This document shows, piece after piece, positions 8,541 to 17,465 of a DNA stretch of 64,000 nucleotides. Source of the DNA: Stenotrophomonas sp. SAM-B (GTDB lineage Bacteria; Pseudomonadota; Gammaproteobacteria; Xanthomonadales; Xanthomonadaceae). The notes beneath the pieces were generated by a model. It saw only the letters and a program-made list of their open reading frames with translations. It was not told the origin of the DNA and did no database searches. The number at the start of each line of letters is the position of its first letter. The stretch's first letter is position 1. The stretch spans positions 1 to 64,000 of the forward strand of contig NZ_JABBXB010000008.1 in the NCBI RefSeq assembly GCF_013387485.1. The letters run 5' to 3'. The translations under genes and the position numbers were made by a program.

Positions 8541-8963
8541 TCAGGGCTGCTTCATGCAATTGACCATCCACGGCTTGCCGTAGCGGTCGATCAGAAAGCC
8601 CCAACGATGGGCCCAGAACGTTTCGGTGATCGGCATCTTGATCTCGCCGCCGTCGGCCAAGGCCTTGAACACGCGCTCGGCCTCCTCGATCGAGTCGACA
8701 TCGATGTTGATCGTGGTGCCGCCCTGCCCTTCCGGAGACGGACCGTCGGCGGCCATCAGGATCGCCGGACCGACCTCCAGCTGGCTGTGCGCGACGTGGT
8801 CCAGTGTCTCCGGCGGCATCTCGCCACAGCCTTCCTGGCTTTCCATCGGTGGCATGTCGCGGTACTTCGTTTCCGAGGTGACCTTGCCGCCAAGGACCTG
8901 CGCGTAGAAGGCCATGGCTTCATGGGTCTTGCCGTTGAAGCCGAGGAACGGAATCAGTTTCAT
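8541..8963 (-). CDS. PhnB-like VOC family protein
   Basis: The 140-residue protein opens MKLIPFLGFNGKTHEAMAFYAQVLGGKV, contains an ETLDHVAHSQLEVGP segment and ends WGFLIDRYGKPWMVN. These are hallmarks of PhnB/YjdN-like VOC proteins, sometimes annotated as 3-demethylubiquinone methyltransferase-like. No catalytic activity is established for most members. It lies between the DGPF protein and the second VOC protein in the ECF42 operon, with short spacers of 27-28 bases on both sides. Confidence 0.88.
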   Translation of the reverse strand: MKLIPFLGFNGKTHEAMAFYAQVLGGKVTSETKYRDMPPMESQEGCGEMPPETLDHVAHSQLEVGPAILMAADGPSPEGQGGTTINIDVDSIEEAERVFKALADGGEIKMPITETFWAHRWGFLIDRYGKPWMVNCMKQP

Positions 8964-8991
8964 GGGAATGCTCCAGGGGTGAGGGGGTGGG

Positions 8992-9411
8992 TCAATCGGC
9001 CGCGCCGATCTGGTCGCGAAGACGCTGTTCCTGCGCCTGCAATTCGGGGGTGAAGGCCGCGCCGAAATCCTCGGCGCTGAGAATCGGGCGCAGCTCGACC
9101 ACGTCGCCCGGTGCGAACGGGGCCCGCTTCAGCCATTCGGTGGCTTCGTCCAGCGAACGGACCTGCCAGAGCCAGAAGCCGCAGACCAGCTCGCGGGTTT
9201 CCGCGAACGGGCCATCGATCACGCGCGGCGGTTCGCTGCCGAACGCCACCCGGCGCGCACGCGAGGTCGGGTGCAGGCCCTCGCCGGCCAGCATGATCCC
9301 GGCCTGGACCAGCTGTTCGTTGTAGGCGCCCATGGCGCGGATCTCCTGCTCGGTCGGCAGTTGTCCGGCCTCGGTGGCCGCGGTGGCCTTGACCAGTACC
9401 ATGACTTTCAT
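8992..9411 (-). CDS. DGPF-domain (YCII-related) protein
   Basis: The 139-residue protein starts MKVMVLVKATAATEAGQLPTE and contains the diagnostic segment PRVIDGPFAETRELVCGFW, the DGPF signature. YCII-related proteins are small ferredoxin-like folds. DGPF proteins are the conserved neighbours and targets of ECF42 sigma factors, but their biochemical role is unknown. The start at 9411 has a GAAGGAGA Shine-Dalgarno just upstream on the minus strand; a longer frame to 9624 crosses the divergent promoter region. It is the first gene of the sigma factor operon. Confidence 0.9.
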   Translation of the reverse strand: MKVMVLVKATAATEAGQLPTEQEIRAMGAYNEQLVQAGIMLAGEGLHPTSRARRVAFGSEPPRVIDGPFAETRELVCGFWLWQVRSLDEATEWLKRAPFAPGDVVELRPILSAEDFGAAFTPELQAQEQRLRDQIGAAD

Positions 9412-9459
9412 CGGTGTCTCCTTCGGGGCCGGCCCGTCTCTGGGCCGTTCAAGGGATAC

Positions 9460-9486
9460 AACGTTGCAGTGCGCCGGAAATCGACA
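9460..9486 (-). promoter_or_regulatory. candidate ECF42 promoter for the minus-strand operon
   Basis: On the minus strand, TGTCGA (9486-9481) is followed after 17 bases by CGTT (9463-9460), about 50 bases before the DGPF start codon at 9411. As I recall, ECF42 promoters carry TGTCGA at -35 and a CGT/CGA-type -10. The match suggests autoregulation by the sigma factor encoded at the end of the operon. Confidence 0.55.
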
Positions 9487-9502
9487 CGCCCGCCAAAAAA
9501 AA

Positions 9503-9526
9503 TGTCGATGCCGTCGGCCAGCCGTC
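9503..9526 (+). promoter_or_regulatory. candidate ECF42 promoter for the plus-strand DGPF gene
   Basis: TGTCGA at 9503-9508 is followed by CGTC at 9523-9526 (spacer 14) or CGCA at 9526-9529 (spacer 17). It faces the plus-strand DGPF gene that starts at 9623. It is back-to-back with the minus-strand TGTCGA at 9481-9486, so one short region could fire both ways with the same sigma factor. Confidence 0.4.
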
Positions 9527-9622
9527 GCAGACAGCCTGAACAGGCGCGTCCTGTCGCGCTGCAACACGGCTGCCGCGTGGCCTGGGGCATGATGATGGCC
9601 CTGCCCATTCCCTGGCCTGGCC

Positions 9623-9997
9623 ATGCAATTCCTGCTGCTGATCTACATCGACGAGGGCCTGTTGCAGGCCCTGCCAGGCGAGGAGTACGACCGCCTGATG
9701 CACGACTGCCTGCGCCACGCCGATGCGTTGCAGGCCGAGGGCACGCTGGTGCTCGCCCAGCAACTGGAACCGGTGGACAGCGCGCGCACGCTGCGCGTGC
9801 GCCAGGGCCAGGCCCGCATCACCGATGGCCCGTTCGCCGAGACCCATGAACTGCTGGCCGGCTTCAACCTGATCAACGCCCCCGACCCCGCCGAGGCGAT
9901 GCGCATCGCCCAGCAGTTTCCGTGGTCGCGCTTCGGCAGCATCGAGGTACGGCCCCTGGCCGACATGGACGCCGAGCGCGTGCGCGTCGGCGCCTGA
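9623..9997 (+). CDS. second DGPF-domain (YCII-related) protein
   Basis: The 124-residue protein begins MQFLLLIYIDEGLLQALP and has the DGPF signature in ARITDGPFAETHELLAGF. It is transcribed divergently from the first DGPF gene and the sigma operon, across a region that carries TGTCGA motifs in both orientations. It is therefore a probable ECF42 target. The family's molecular function is unknown. It ends 6 bases before the convergent NHL/M23 gene. Confidence 0.88.
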   Translation: MQFLLLIYIDEGLLQALPGEEYDRLMHDCLRHADALQAEGTLVLAQQLEPVDSARTLRVRQGQARITDGPFAETHELLAGFNLINAPDPAEAMRIAQQFPWSRFGSIEVRPLADMDAERVRVGA

Positions 9998-10003
9998 TAC
10001 CGC

Positions 10004-12082
10004 TCAGGGCAGCAGCGTGATCTTCAGATCGCGCGGACCGATCGCTTCATTGCCGCTGTAGTCGCGTGCACTGCCACGCAGGATGTAGTCACCGGCCGGC
10101 AACGCATCGGGCTGCCAGCGTGCGGTCTCGACCAGGCCATCGCGCACGGTGTTGGTGACCAGATAGCGGAACCGCGTAATCGCACTGCCATGCACGGTGA
10201 TGCCACTGTCCGGTGCATAGGCCACGCGGGTGGCGCTGTCTTCGCGCGGCATCCGGTTGAACACGATGTTGAAGCGTGGCTGCTCGTAGCCCGCCAGCGG
10301 CCGGCCCTGCGCATCCAGCACCTGGTAGCCGACCTGGTACAGGCCCAGCCGACGCCGCGGCAGGTTGCGGTCGACCTGGTCCCAGGCCTCCACCACGATC
10401 TGCACTCCCGGGCCCTGGCGCGGTATCGCAACGCGGCCGTCGGCACCGGCCGTGATCGGCTGGTCGAGATCGTCCAGTACGGCCACCTCGGTGATGCGCG
10501 GCGCGAAGGCATCGGCGTAACCGGTGAAACCCAGCGCCACCGCATTGCGTTCGAAGCCGCTGGCACCCACGCTCAGGTGCACGTGCGCCATGCGGTTGAT
10601 GGTGCCGAGCGCTTCACCTGCGGCGAAGCGGGTGCCGCGGCGCACGCGGATGCGCTGCAACCTGCCATCCTCACCGGACAGCTGCTGCCAGCGCGCATCG
10701 AACGGACGGTCGCGCGGATCGCGGCCGACCTTCATGTGGATGTACCTGAGCGACCCCAGCGACAGGCCCTCGGCCTGCCCGCCCACCGACCACGCCGCGA
10801 ACGGGGTGTCGACCTTGCCATCGGCGATCGCCAGCACCGGCTGGCCGACATCGCCGCGGATATCAAAGCCGCCGTGCAGATGATGGCGGCTCTCCCCCTT
10901 GAAGTCGCCGCGCACTTCACCCAGCGTGCCGACCACTTCATGCCACCCCTCCTGCGGGGCCAGCGGCCAACGGCCGGCGGTGGCGGGCAGCGGGGCGTCC
11001 GGCGCCGGGCCGATCAGGGCCGGCGGTGCGGTCTGGCCTGCGGCCAACGGACTCAGGCGATGCACACGGTAGGACGCGGCATCGGCCAGATACAGCCCGC
11101 CGCCCGCATCCAGCGCGAGTGCGGTGGGGCGGGCGAAGCGTGGCTGCGGCGGCACCCCGGCCAGCGCGAGCTGGTGGCCCTGCGCCGAAATCTGCACCAC
11201 CTTGCCATTGATGTCGCTGGCATAGATCACCCCGTCGTGGGTCACCGCCAGGGACAGCGGACCGCTGAGCAGCCCTCCATCGGCGACGCGCGTACTGAGC
11301 GTGCCATCCGGGGCGAGCTGGCGGATCGCGTTGTTGAACAGGTCGGCGATCAGCAGGTTGCCGTGCGCATCCAGCGCCAGCGCCACCGGCGTATCCAGCC
11401 GCGTGAGCGCACCGTTCCCATCGGCGTTGCCCGGGCGTTCGCCGCCGGCCACGGTATGCACCCGCCCACCGGGCTCGATCACGCGGATGCGATCGTTGTA
11501 GGTATCGGCCACGTAGACACGGCCCCCCGCGCCCACCGCCACGCCCATCGGCCCATCGAAACGCGCCTGCGCGGCCGGCCCATCGACGAACCCCCGCCGG
11601 CCATCGCCAGCGAGCGTGCTCACCGTGCCATCCGCCGCGATGCGCCGGATGACATGGTTGCCGGTGTCGGCGACGAAGACTGTGCCGGCGGCATCCACTG
11701 CGATCCCGGACGGCGTGTTGAACTGCGCCTGCAACGCAGTGCCATCGCGCCAGCCTTCGCCTTGCCCGGCGAGGGTGTCCACGCGACCATCGGGATGCAC
11801 GCGACGGATGCGGTTGTTGTCGCCGGCATCGGCGATGTAGACCACGCCGTGGGCGTCGACGGCCAGCCCATACGGATCGGCGAAGCGTGCCTGGGTGGCG
11901 GGGCCGTCTGCAATGCCGCCGACGCCGTCGCCGGCGATGCTGTCGATGCGGGGGGACCAGCCCAGCACGGTGGGCAGCGGGCCGGCGGGCGGCGATGGCG
12001 GCGATGGCTCACGCAGGAAGGTCCATGCCAGCACCGCAGCGGTAGCCGCCGCGATCATTCCTGCCCATGCGTTGCGTCCCAT
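10004..12082 (-). CDS. membrane-anchored NHL beta-propeller fused to an M23-like peptidase domain
   Basis: The protein has 692 residues. An N-terminal hydrophobic segment (about 7-24) is followed by a Pro-rich linker. A six-bladed NHL propeller (about 45-345) follows, with repeated units such as FADPYGLAVDAHGVVYIADAG. An M23/LytM-like domain (about 380-510) has the zinc-ligand patterns H403-x3-D407 in HGGFDIRG and H500-x-H502 in HVHLSVG. An Ig-like C-terminal region of about 180 residues ends the protein. M23 domains cleave peptidoglycan cross-links; the ligands look intact, but the spacing between the two motifs is long. The start at 12082 (MGRNAWAGM) gives a good signal anchor; an ATG at 12184 is possible. 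Confidence 0.8.
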   Translation of the reverse strand: MGRNAWAGMIAAATAAVLAWTFLREPSPPSPPAGPLPTVLGWSPRIDSIAGDGVGGIADGPATQARFADPYGLAVDAHGVVYIADAGDNNRIRRVHPDGRVDTLAGQGEGWRDGTALQAQFNTPSGIAVDAAGTVFVADTGNHVIRRIAADGTVSTLAGDGRRGFVDGPAAQARFDGPMGVAVGAGGRVYVADTYNDRIRVIEPGGRVHTVAGGERPGNADGNGALTRLDTPVALALDAHGNLLIADLFNNAIRQLAPDGTLSTRVADGGLLSGPLSLAVTHDGVIYASDINGKVVQISAQGHQLALAGVPPQPRFARPTALALDAGGGLYLADAASYRVHRLSPLAAGQTAPPALIGPAPDAPLPATAGRWPLAPQEGWHEVVGTLGEVRGDFKGESRHHLHGGFDIRGDVGQPVLAIADGKVDTPFAAWSVGGQAEGLSLGSLRYIHMKVGRDPRDRPFDARWQQLSGEDGRLQRIRVRRGTRFAAGEALGTINRMAHVHLSVGASGFERNAVALGFTGYADAFAPRITEVAVLDDLDQPITAGADGRVAIPRQGPGVQIVVEAWDQVDRNLPRRRLGLYQVGYQVLDAQGRPLAGYEQPRFNIVFNRMPREDSATRVAYAPDSGITVHGSAITRFRYLVTNTVRDGLVETARWQPDALPAGDYILRGSARDYSGNEAIGPRDLKITLLP

Positions 12083-12215
12083 TGCGATCCCTGCATTCCA
12101 AAGGGCATTGACGATACGGCCTGCGCGCGGATCTGCAAACCCTGACACAGGTCGCTTGTGCCGCCACGGCCCGCCGGGTTCCAATCAGGATTCACGCCAT
12201 GGAAGGAAGCGCCGC

Positions 12216-13742
12216 ATGCCGCACCTGCGACCCCACCGCATCGCCCTGTTGATCGCCCTGGTACAAGCCGTTGCCGCGCCGGTGCAGGCATCGGCCGATA
12301 CCCGCGCGCCAGCCGACAGTGCGCACGTACAAGCACTGCAGGACGCGCTGGGCGACGCCGCGCAGCAAGGCGAGCAGGGTGACACGCTGGGCGCACTGAT
12401 CACGTTCGAGCGGCTGCTGGCGGATCCCGGCCTGGCGGACATTCCCGATGCTGAGCGGGTCAACGCCTACGTCGTGGCCGGCTGGGTGGCATTGCAGGCT
12501 CGCCAGCATGCACCAGCGCGCAGCTATCTGGAGCTTGCCCGACACGAGACACCCGATGAGCCGCGCGCGCTCTATCTGCTGGGCGTGCTGGATGCGGAGG
12601 ATGGCCGCCACCTCGAGGGCGCGCGTCTGATCACCCGCTCGCTGCAGCTGTCCGATCAGTTCCTGCCCGACATCAGCATGTCCATGGCCGGATCGCTGGG
12701 CCAGCAGCTGCAGGGCCACGATAGCGACTACCGGGACTTCCTGCAGGCGCTGTTCGACCAGGGCTGGAAACCCGAGGCTATCGAGCCGACCGATTTCTGG
12801 AAGCGGCTGGCGGTGTTGCAGATCGACAGCGGCCAAGACGACCGGGTCGCCGCGACACTGGAACGTATCGACAGCCCGATGGCCATCCTCGCGCTGCGGG
12901 CGGACAAGCGGTTCGACCGCTTCATTGATCGCGACAGTCCGCGCTTCGACCCGCTGCAGTCCGCACAACGCGAACTCGATGCATTGCGCGTGGGTAACCT
13001 GCTGGCACCCGAGGAGATCCGCAATCTCGTGGAGATGAGCTATGCGCTGCTGGCGCTCGGGCGCCATGAAGAGGTGGTCGCCATGACCGGGAAGGTCGCT
13101 GGCGCGGCGGCCGATCCCAGCCTGCCGCGCAGCTTCGAGCACTCCGGGGATATTGCCTGGCTGCTCAACAACCGCGCCATCGCACAGCGCCGCCTCGGCG
13201 ATGCGCATGCCGGGCTGGCGACCTTGGAAACCGCCGCCGCGTTCCACGAGGAAGGCGCGGCCAACGTCAGCCAGCAGTTGAACCTGGCGTCGTGGCAGGC
13301 GTCGCTGCTACGGCCGCGCGAGGCGCTGGAGACCCTCGAGAAAACCGGCAGCAACCTGAGCCCGTACGGTGAGGCCGTGCAGCAGTGGGTGCGCTTCTTC
13401 GCCTACCGCCAGCTGGGCGATATGGCGCAGGCCGCCACCGCCCAGCGCTGGTTGGAGGATCACAAGGACATCGCCGAAGACTATGTGGTGGAAACCCTGC
13501 TGGAAGACAATGCGCTGGACCAGGCCGCCGCACAGCTGGTCGCACGGCTGCACTCGACCGAGCATCGCAGCGAAGCACTGATGTCCATGCAGCAGCTGCT
13601 GACCGTACCTTCACTGCCCGGTGACGCCGAGCGCGATCGCCGATGGCGGCAGGTCGTCGCGCGCGCCGACGTGCAGGCGGCATTGGACGCTGTCGGACGC
13701 AGCGAGCACCACCCGTTGTTCAATACCGGTTCCTCGCGCTGA
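12216..13742 (+). CDS. secreted TPR-like repeat protein
   Basis: The 508-residue protein starts MPHLRPHRIALLIALVQAVAAP, a signal peptide likely cleaved after VQASA. The start is supported by GGAAGGA at 12201-12207. The rest is almost entirely alpha-helical, with TPR/SEL1-style hairpins, for example YVVAGWVALQARQHAPARSYL, ALYLLGVLDAEDGRHLEGA and WLLNNRAIAQRRLGDAHAGL. No catalytic motif is seen. It probably acts as a periplasmic protein-protein interaction scaffold; the partner is unknown. It is divergent from the NHL/M23 gene with 133 bases between the starts, so the two could share regulation. Confidence 0.75.
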   Translation: MPHLRPHRIALLIALVQAVAAPVQASADTRAPADSAHVQALQDALGDAAQQGEQGDTLGALITFERLLADPGLADIPDAERVNAYVVAGWVALQARQHAPARSYLELARHETPDEPRALYLLGVLDAEDGRHLEGARLITRSLQLSDQFLPDISMSMAGSLGQQLQGHDSDYRDFLQALFDQGWKPEAIEPTDFWKRLAVLQIDSGQDDRVAATLERIDSPMAILALRADKRFDRFIDRDSPRFDPLQSAQRELDALRVGNLLAPEEIRNLVEMSYALLALGRHEEVVAMTGKVAGAAADPSLPRSFEHSGDIAWLLNNRAIAQRRLGDAHAGLATLETAAAFHEEGAANVSQQLNLASWQASLLRPREALETLEKTGSNLSPYGEAVQQWVRFFAYRQLGDMAQAATAQRWLEDHKDIAEDYVVETLLEDNALDQAAAQLVARLHSTEHRSEALMSMQQLLTVPSLPGDAERDRRWRQVVARADVQAALDAVGRSEHHPLFNTGSSR

Positions 13743-13751
13743 GGCACCGGC

Positions 13752-14525
13752 CTACTTCGCCGGCGTCTCCACCTTGAAGCCCATCGCCTCGCGATACCGT
13801 ACATACAGCGCGCTGACCTTCTCCACGTAGGCCAGCGTCTCGGCATACGGGGGCACGCCCTTGTACCGCGTCACCGCACCGATCCCCGCGTTGTAGGCGG
13901 CGGCGGCCAGCACGCGGTCGCCTTTGTAACGGCGCAGCAGCGCCTTCATGTAACGCGCACCACCACCGATGGACTGCTCGGCCGAGAGCGGATCGGCCAC
14001 GCCGTATTCGGTGGCGGTATCGGGCATCAGCTGCATCACGCCCTGTGCGCCCTTGGGCGAGATCGCGCCGGCGTCGAAGCCACTCTCGGCATGGGCGATC
14101 GCCCGCAGCCAGGCATCGTCCACCCCGGTGGCTTTCGCCGCGGCCTTGAACTGCTTGGCATGCCGGTTCAACTGCGGCGTACCGACCTTGCCCAGGCCTT
14201 CATGCGCCGGTTCGCCCGGCGGCGTGGCGACAGTGAACTTCAGGAACACGCGCGAGCCCGGCAGGTTGCGGGTCGAGTAGACCATCGCACCGTCCTGCTC
14301 GCGTTCGTACAGGGTGCCGCTGAAGACGCCCATGTTGCCCCACAGGTTGGGCGTCTGCACGGCGTTGTCGTCGATCTGCTGTGGGGTGCAGCGGGAGCCC
14401 GGCTCGGGCGCGGTGGCCAGGCTGACCGTGTTGCTCTGCACGCAGCGATAGACCGTGCGCGCCGATGCCAGGCCAGGCAGCAGCAACGACAACAGGGCCA
14501 ACACGGCAGGCAGGGTCGGGTTCAT
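13752..14525 (-). CDS. secreted lytic transglycosylase (SLT, family 1)
   Basis: The 257-residue protein has a signal peptide (about 1-22, ending LASA), an N-terminal segment with three cysteines in the first 50 residues (DUF4124-like), then an SLT domain from about residue 125. The catalytic Glu is E147 in AHAESGF, followed by SPKGAQGVMQLMPDTA and AAAAYNAGIGAV, all signature SLT motifs. The enzyme cleaves the MurNAc-GlcNAc bond of peptidoglycan with formation of anhydromuropeptides in the periplasm. It is convergent with the TPR gene (9 bases between the ends). Confidence 0.93.
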   Translation of the reverse strand: MNPTLPAVLALLSLLLPGLASARTVYRCVQSNTVSLATAPEPGSRCTPQQIDDNAVQTPNLWGNMGVFSGTLYEREQDGAMVYSTRNLPGSRVFLKFTVATPPGEPAHEGLGKVGTPQLNRHAKQFKAAAKATGVDDAWLRAIAHAESGFDAGAISPKGAQGVMQLMPDTATEYGVADPLSAEQSIGGGARYMKALLRRYKGDRVLAAAAYNAGIGAVTRYKGVPPYAETLAYVEKVSALYVRYREAMGFKVETPAK

Positions 14526-14797
14526 CGGCTCGGATCGGGGGCACGGAAGGGTGCGGCGCGATCATCCGGCCGGCGGCGCGAACCGAAGGTGAATGCCGGG
14601 CCTGCACCGGCGGGCTGCTGACGGGATCAGCCAGTTCCGTCCGCGATCAGAGGCCTGCCCCGGTCGGCCGGGCGGGCGCCCCGGACGCACTGGTATCAAA
14701 TCGACCGCACTGATGGTCATATAGCGCCTGGGGCCGCGACCGCCCTGGCCCGCCGGGCTGCCATGGAACCCCCTTTCGACGAGGCATCGAGATTCGC

Positions 14798-16402
14798 TTG
14801 AACCGCGCCAGGATCATCGCCGTTACCGTCCTGCTGGCCCTGCTCGGTGCCTTGGTGCCGATTGCTACCGTGTTCTATTTCACCTGGAGCCGCGCCAGCG
14901 AGTCCGAGCAGGTACGGCTGCAGACCACCGCGGAGCGTACCCTGCAGCGCGCGCACCGCGCCTACGAGGGGGCGTTGAACGCCCTGCGCCAACTCGACCA
15001 AAGCACATTGGCGCCCTGCTCTCCCGAGCATCTCCACTTGATGCGCAGCCTGGTGATGAGCACCCATTCGGCCGAGCAGATCGGCTACTTCGAGAACGGT
15101 CGGCTGGCCTGCACCTCGTGGGGGCCGATGGACGCCGAGGTCGCGCAGCCGACACCCGCCTACGTCACCGCGGAAGGCGCCGGCATCACGCTGGGCGTGC
15201 ACGCACTGGCCGGCAGTGGCCAGCAATCTCTGCTGGCCTTGGGCTACGGCCATTACGACATCCTGATGGACCCGGCACGGCTGATCGACGTGATCGTCGA
15301 TCCCAACGTGCGGCTGGCCGTGGCCAGCCCTGATGGACGGCTGATCGCCCAGCAGGACATCCAGGACCAGGCATTGCTGCAGCGGCTGCTGCGCGAGCCG
15401 GCCACCGGCATGGAAGGGCAGACCCTGTATGCCACCGCGCAGGACCAGGAGTGGCTGGCGATCGCCACCGCACCGCGCACCGATCTGGTCGCCGCGTTCC
15501 GCCACCAGATCGGCCAGTTCATTCCGCTGGGCGTACTCGGCGCGCTGGCGGCGATCGGCGGCGTGGTCTGGCTGTCGCGTCGGCGGCTGTCGCTGCGCGG
15601 CGAACTGGCCACCGCGGTGCGCAAGCGTGAGTTCTTCATGCACTACCAGCCGATCATCGAGCTGGCGACCGGCATCTGTGTGGGCGCCGAATCGCTGGTG
15701 CGCTGGCGCCGTCCCGATGGCAGCCTGGTGCGCCCGGACCTGTTCATTCCACTGGCCGAAGAAGCCGGACTGATCGATGCACTGACCGACCAGGTCATCG
15801 ACCACGTGATCGCCGACATGCGCACCCTGCTGGTGCAGGATCGCAGCGCGCACATCGCGATCAACCTGGCCGCCGAGGATGTCAGCAGCGGGCGGGCGCT
15901 GAAGGTACTGGCGGCCAAGCTGCACGGCACCGGCATCCATCCCCAGCAGATCTGGCTGGAAGCGACCGAGCGCGGCTTCATGGATGTCCGCCGCGCGCGC
16001 ACCCACCTGGCCAATGCACGACGCATGGGCCACTGCGTGGCGATCGACGACTTCGGTGTCGGCTATTCCAGCCTGCAGTACCTGCAGCAGCTCCCGCTGG
16101 ATGCGTTGAAGATCGACAAGTCGTTCATCGATGCGATCGGCACCGACAGCGCGACCAGCCCGGTGACCTCGCACATCATCGAGATGGCCAAGACGCTGGG
16201 CCTGTTCACCGTCGCCGAGGGCGTGGAAACCCCCGCGCAGCTGGCCTATCTGCAGGCTCGCCAGGTGGAGTTCGGCCAGGGCTGGCTGTTCTCCAAGGCA
16301 CTGCCGCCGGTGGAGTTCGTGGCGTTCCACGAGCAACGCAAGCAGCAGTACGGGCAGGCACCGGAGAACATGCAGAACCCCAACGGCGACACGCCCGACT
16401 GA
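14798..16402 (+). CDS. CSS-motif EAL-domain cyclic-di-GMP phosphodiesterase
   Basis: The protein has 534 residues from a TTG start. TM1 (about 6-29) and TM2 (about 241-259) bracket a periplasmic sensor with cysteines C74 and C105 (CTS at 105-107), as in CSS-motif sensors that respond to the disulfide state. The cytoplasmic EAL domain begins near 270. The signature reads ESL (298-300) in place of EAL, keeping the metal-binding Glu. Other catalytic segments are present: NLAAEDV, LEATERG, DDFGVGYSSL, KIDKSF and AEGVET. It is therefore probably an active c-di-GMP phosphodiesterase. No GGDEF domain is present. Confidence 0.9.
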   Translation: MNRARIIAVTVLLALLGALVPIATVFYFTWSRASESEQVRLQTTAERTLQRAHRAYEGALNALRQLDQSTLAPCSPEHLHLMRSLVMSTHSAEQIGYFENGRLACTSWGPMDAEVAQPTPAYVTAEGAGITLGVHALAGSGQQSLLALGYGHYDILMDPARLIDVIVDPNVRLAVASPDGRLIAQQDIQDQALLQRLLREPATGMEGQTLYATAQDQEWLAIATAPRTDLVAAFRHQIGQFIPLGVLGALAAIGGVVWLSRRRLSLRGELATAVRKREFFMHYQPIIELATGICVGAESLVRWRRPDGSLVRPDLFIPLAEEAGLIDALTDQVIDHVIADMRTLLVQDRSAHIAINLAAEDVSSGRALKVLAAKLHGTGIHPQQIWLEATERGFMDVRRARTHLANARRMGHCVAIDDFGVGYSSLQYLQQLPLDALKIDKSFIDAIGTDSATSPVTSHIIEMAKTLGLFTVAEGVETPAQLAYLQARQVEFGQGWLFSKALPPVEFVAFHEQRKQQYGQAPENMQNPNGDTPD

Positions 16403-16411
16403 GCGGCCTCC

Positions 16412-17386
16412 CTACTCTGCATCGAGTCCGGCCAACGTCATCACCCACGCCGGCACCTGGGGTTCGCCCGCGTAGAAGGCCTTGGGCCTGTTCTCGGCCA
16501 TGGCCCAGCGCTGGATCCAGCTGATGCCGCCGGCACCGTTGTAACCGTCGGCATGCTGGTAGGCCGGATCCTGCAGGGCGGCCTCCAGCGAAACGAAGCG
16601 ATAGCCGCGCCGACGGGTGGCCGCGACCAGTTCCTCCACGCAATCGGCGCTGAGCGCATTGGCGTGGATCAACCACACCTGCGCCGGCAGCCGGCCCTGC
16701 AGCTGCTGCCCCTGCTGCTCGTAGTAATCCAGCTTGTTGAGCATGTACGGCACATAGCCGCGGCGCAGCTGGCGCAGGCGGGCCTCGCGCGCGATGGGAT
16801 CAGTCTCGGTATCGCGCACGTGGTCGTAGGCGAACGCCCAGATCCACTCGCTGTTGTCGACCGTGACCGGCGCCACCCGATACCCGTGCTGCTGCAGGAA
16901 CACACCGAGCGCGGCACGTTCCTGCGGCGACTGCCCGGCCCGCAGATAGGGATGCCGGAACCACCGCGGCGCCTGCCCGGTCTCGGCCAGCAGCGGGCGC
17001 AACGTCGCTTCACCGCGCAGGATGTCCTGCTCATACGCGGCCAGCCCGATCGCATGCAGATCGACATGGCCGAAGGTGTGGTTGCCGAGCTCGAACCCGG
17101 CATCGCGCCAGTCCCGCAGCATCTGCACGCGCGCCGGCTGTATCCGGCCATCCACCTCGAGCTTGACCTCGTTGACGAAGCCCACCACCGGCACGTCCGC
17201 GTGCTTCAGGGCCGCGATCAGCTGCGCATGGCGCGCAGCAAGCTCGGGCTCGGCGCGTTCGTCCAGACGCTGCCAGGGCAGATCGTCGATGGTCAGCGCG
17301 ATGCGCCGATCCGGCGCCGCCGCGTGGGCGATGCCGGCCAGGCACAGCAGTGCCAGCACAGCACTTCGAAGAACTCCCTTGCGCAC
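16412..17386 (-). CDS. secreted polysaccharide deacetylase (NodB-type)
   Basis: The 324-residue protein has a signal peptide (about 1-22, ending AHA) and a NodB-homology domain. Motif 1 is LTIDDLPW (D34-D35). Motif 2 is GNHTFGHVDLH, with metal ligands H103 and H107. Motif 3 is WFRHPYLRAG. A C-terminal LIHAN segment provides the late His. Such enzymes remove N-acetyl groups from peptidoglycan, chitin oligomers or exopolysaccharide; the substrate is not determined here. The gene is convergent with the EAL gene, with 9 bases between them, and monocistronic. Confidence 0.9.
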   Translation of the reverse strand: MRKGVLRSAVLALLCLAGIAHAAAPDRRIALTIDDLPWQRLDERAEPELAARHAQLIAALKHADVPVVGFVNEVKLEVDGRIQPARVQMLRDWRDAGFELGNHTFGHVDLHAIGLAAYEQDILRGEATLRPLLAETGQAPRWFRHPYLRAGQSPQERAALGVFLQQHGYRVAPVTVDNSEWIWAFAYDHVRDTETDPIAREARLRQLRRGYVPYMLNKLDYYEQQGQQLQGRLPAQVWLIHANALSADCVEELVAATRRRGYRFVSLEAALQDPAYQHADGYNGAGGISWIQRWAMAENRPKAFYAGEPQVPAWVMTLAGLDAE

Positions 17387-17465
17387 CCGCTGCTCCCATC
17401 GCGATACCCGGCCCCAGCATAGCGCCGGGTATCGCGGCCCACCTTGCCGTGTGCGGCGGCTGGGC

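Noticed and set aside
14717..16336. long minus-strand frame opposite the EAL gene
   Set aside because: It has the His/Gln/Arg-rich composition typical of antisense frames in GC-rich coding DNA, and the EAL motifs are on the plus strand.
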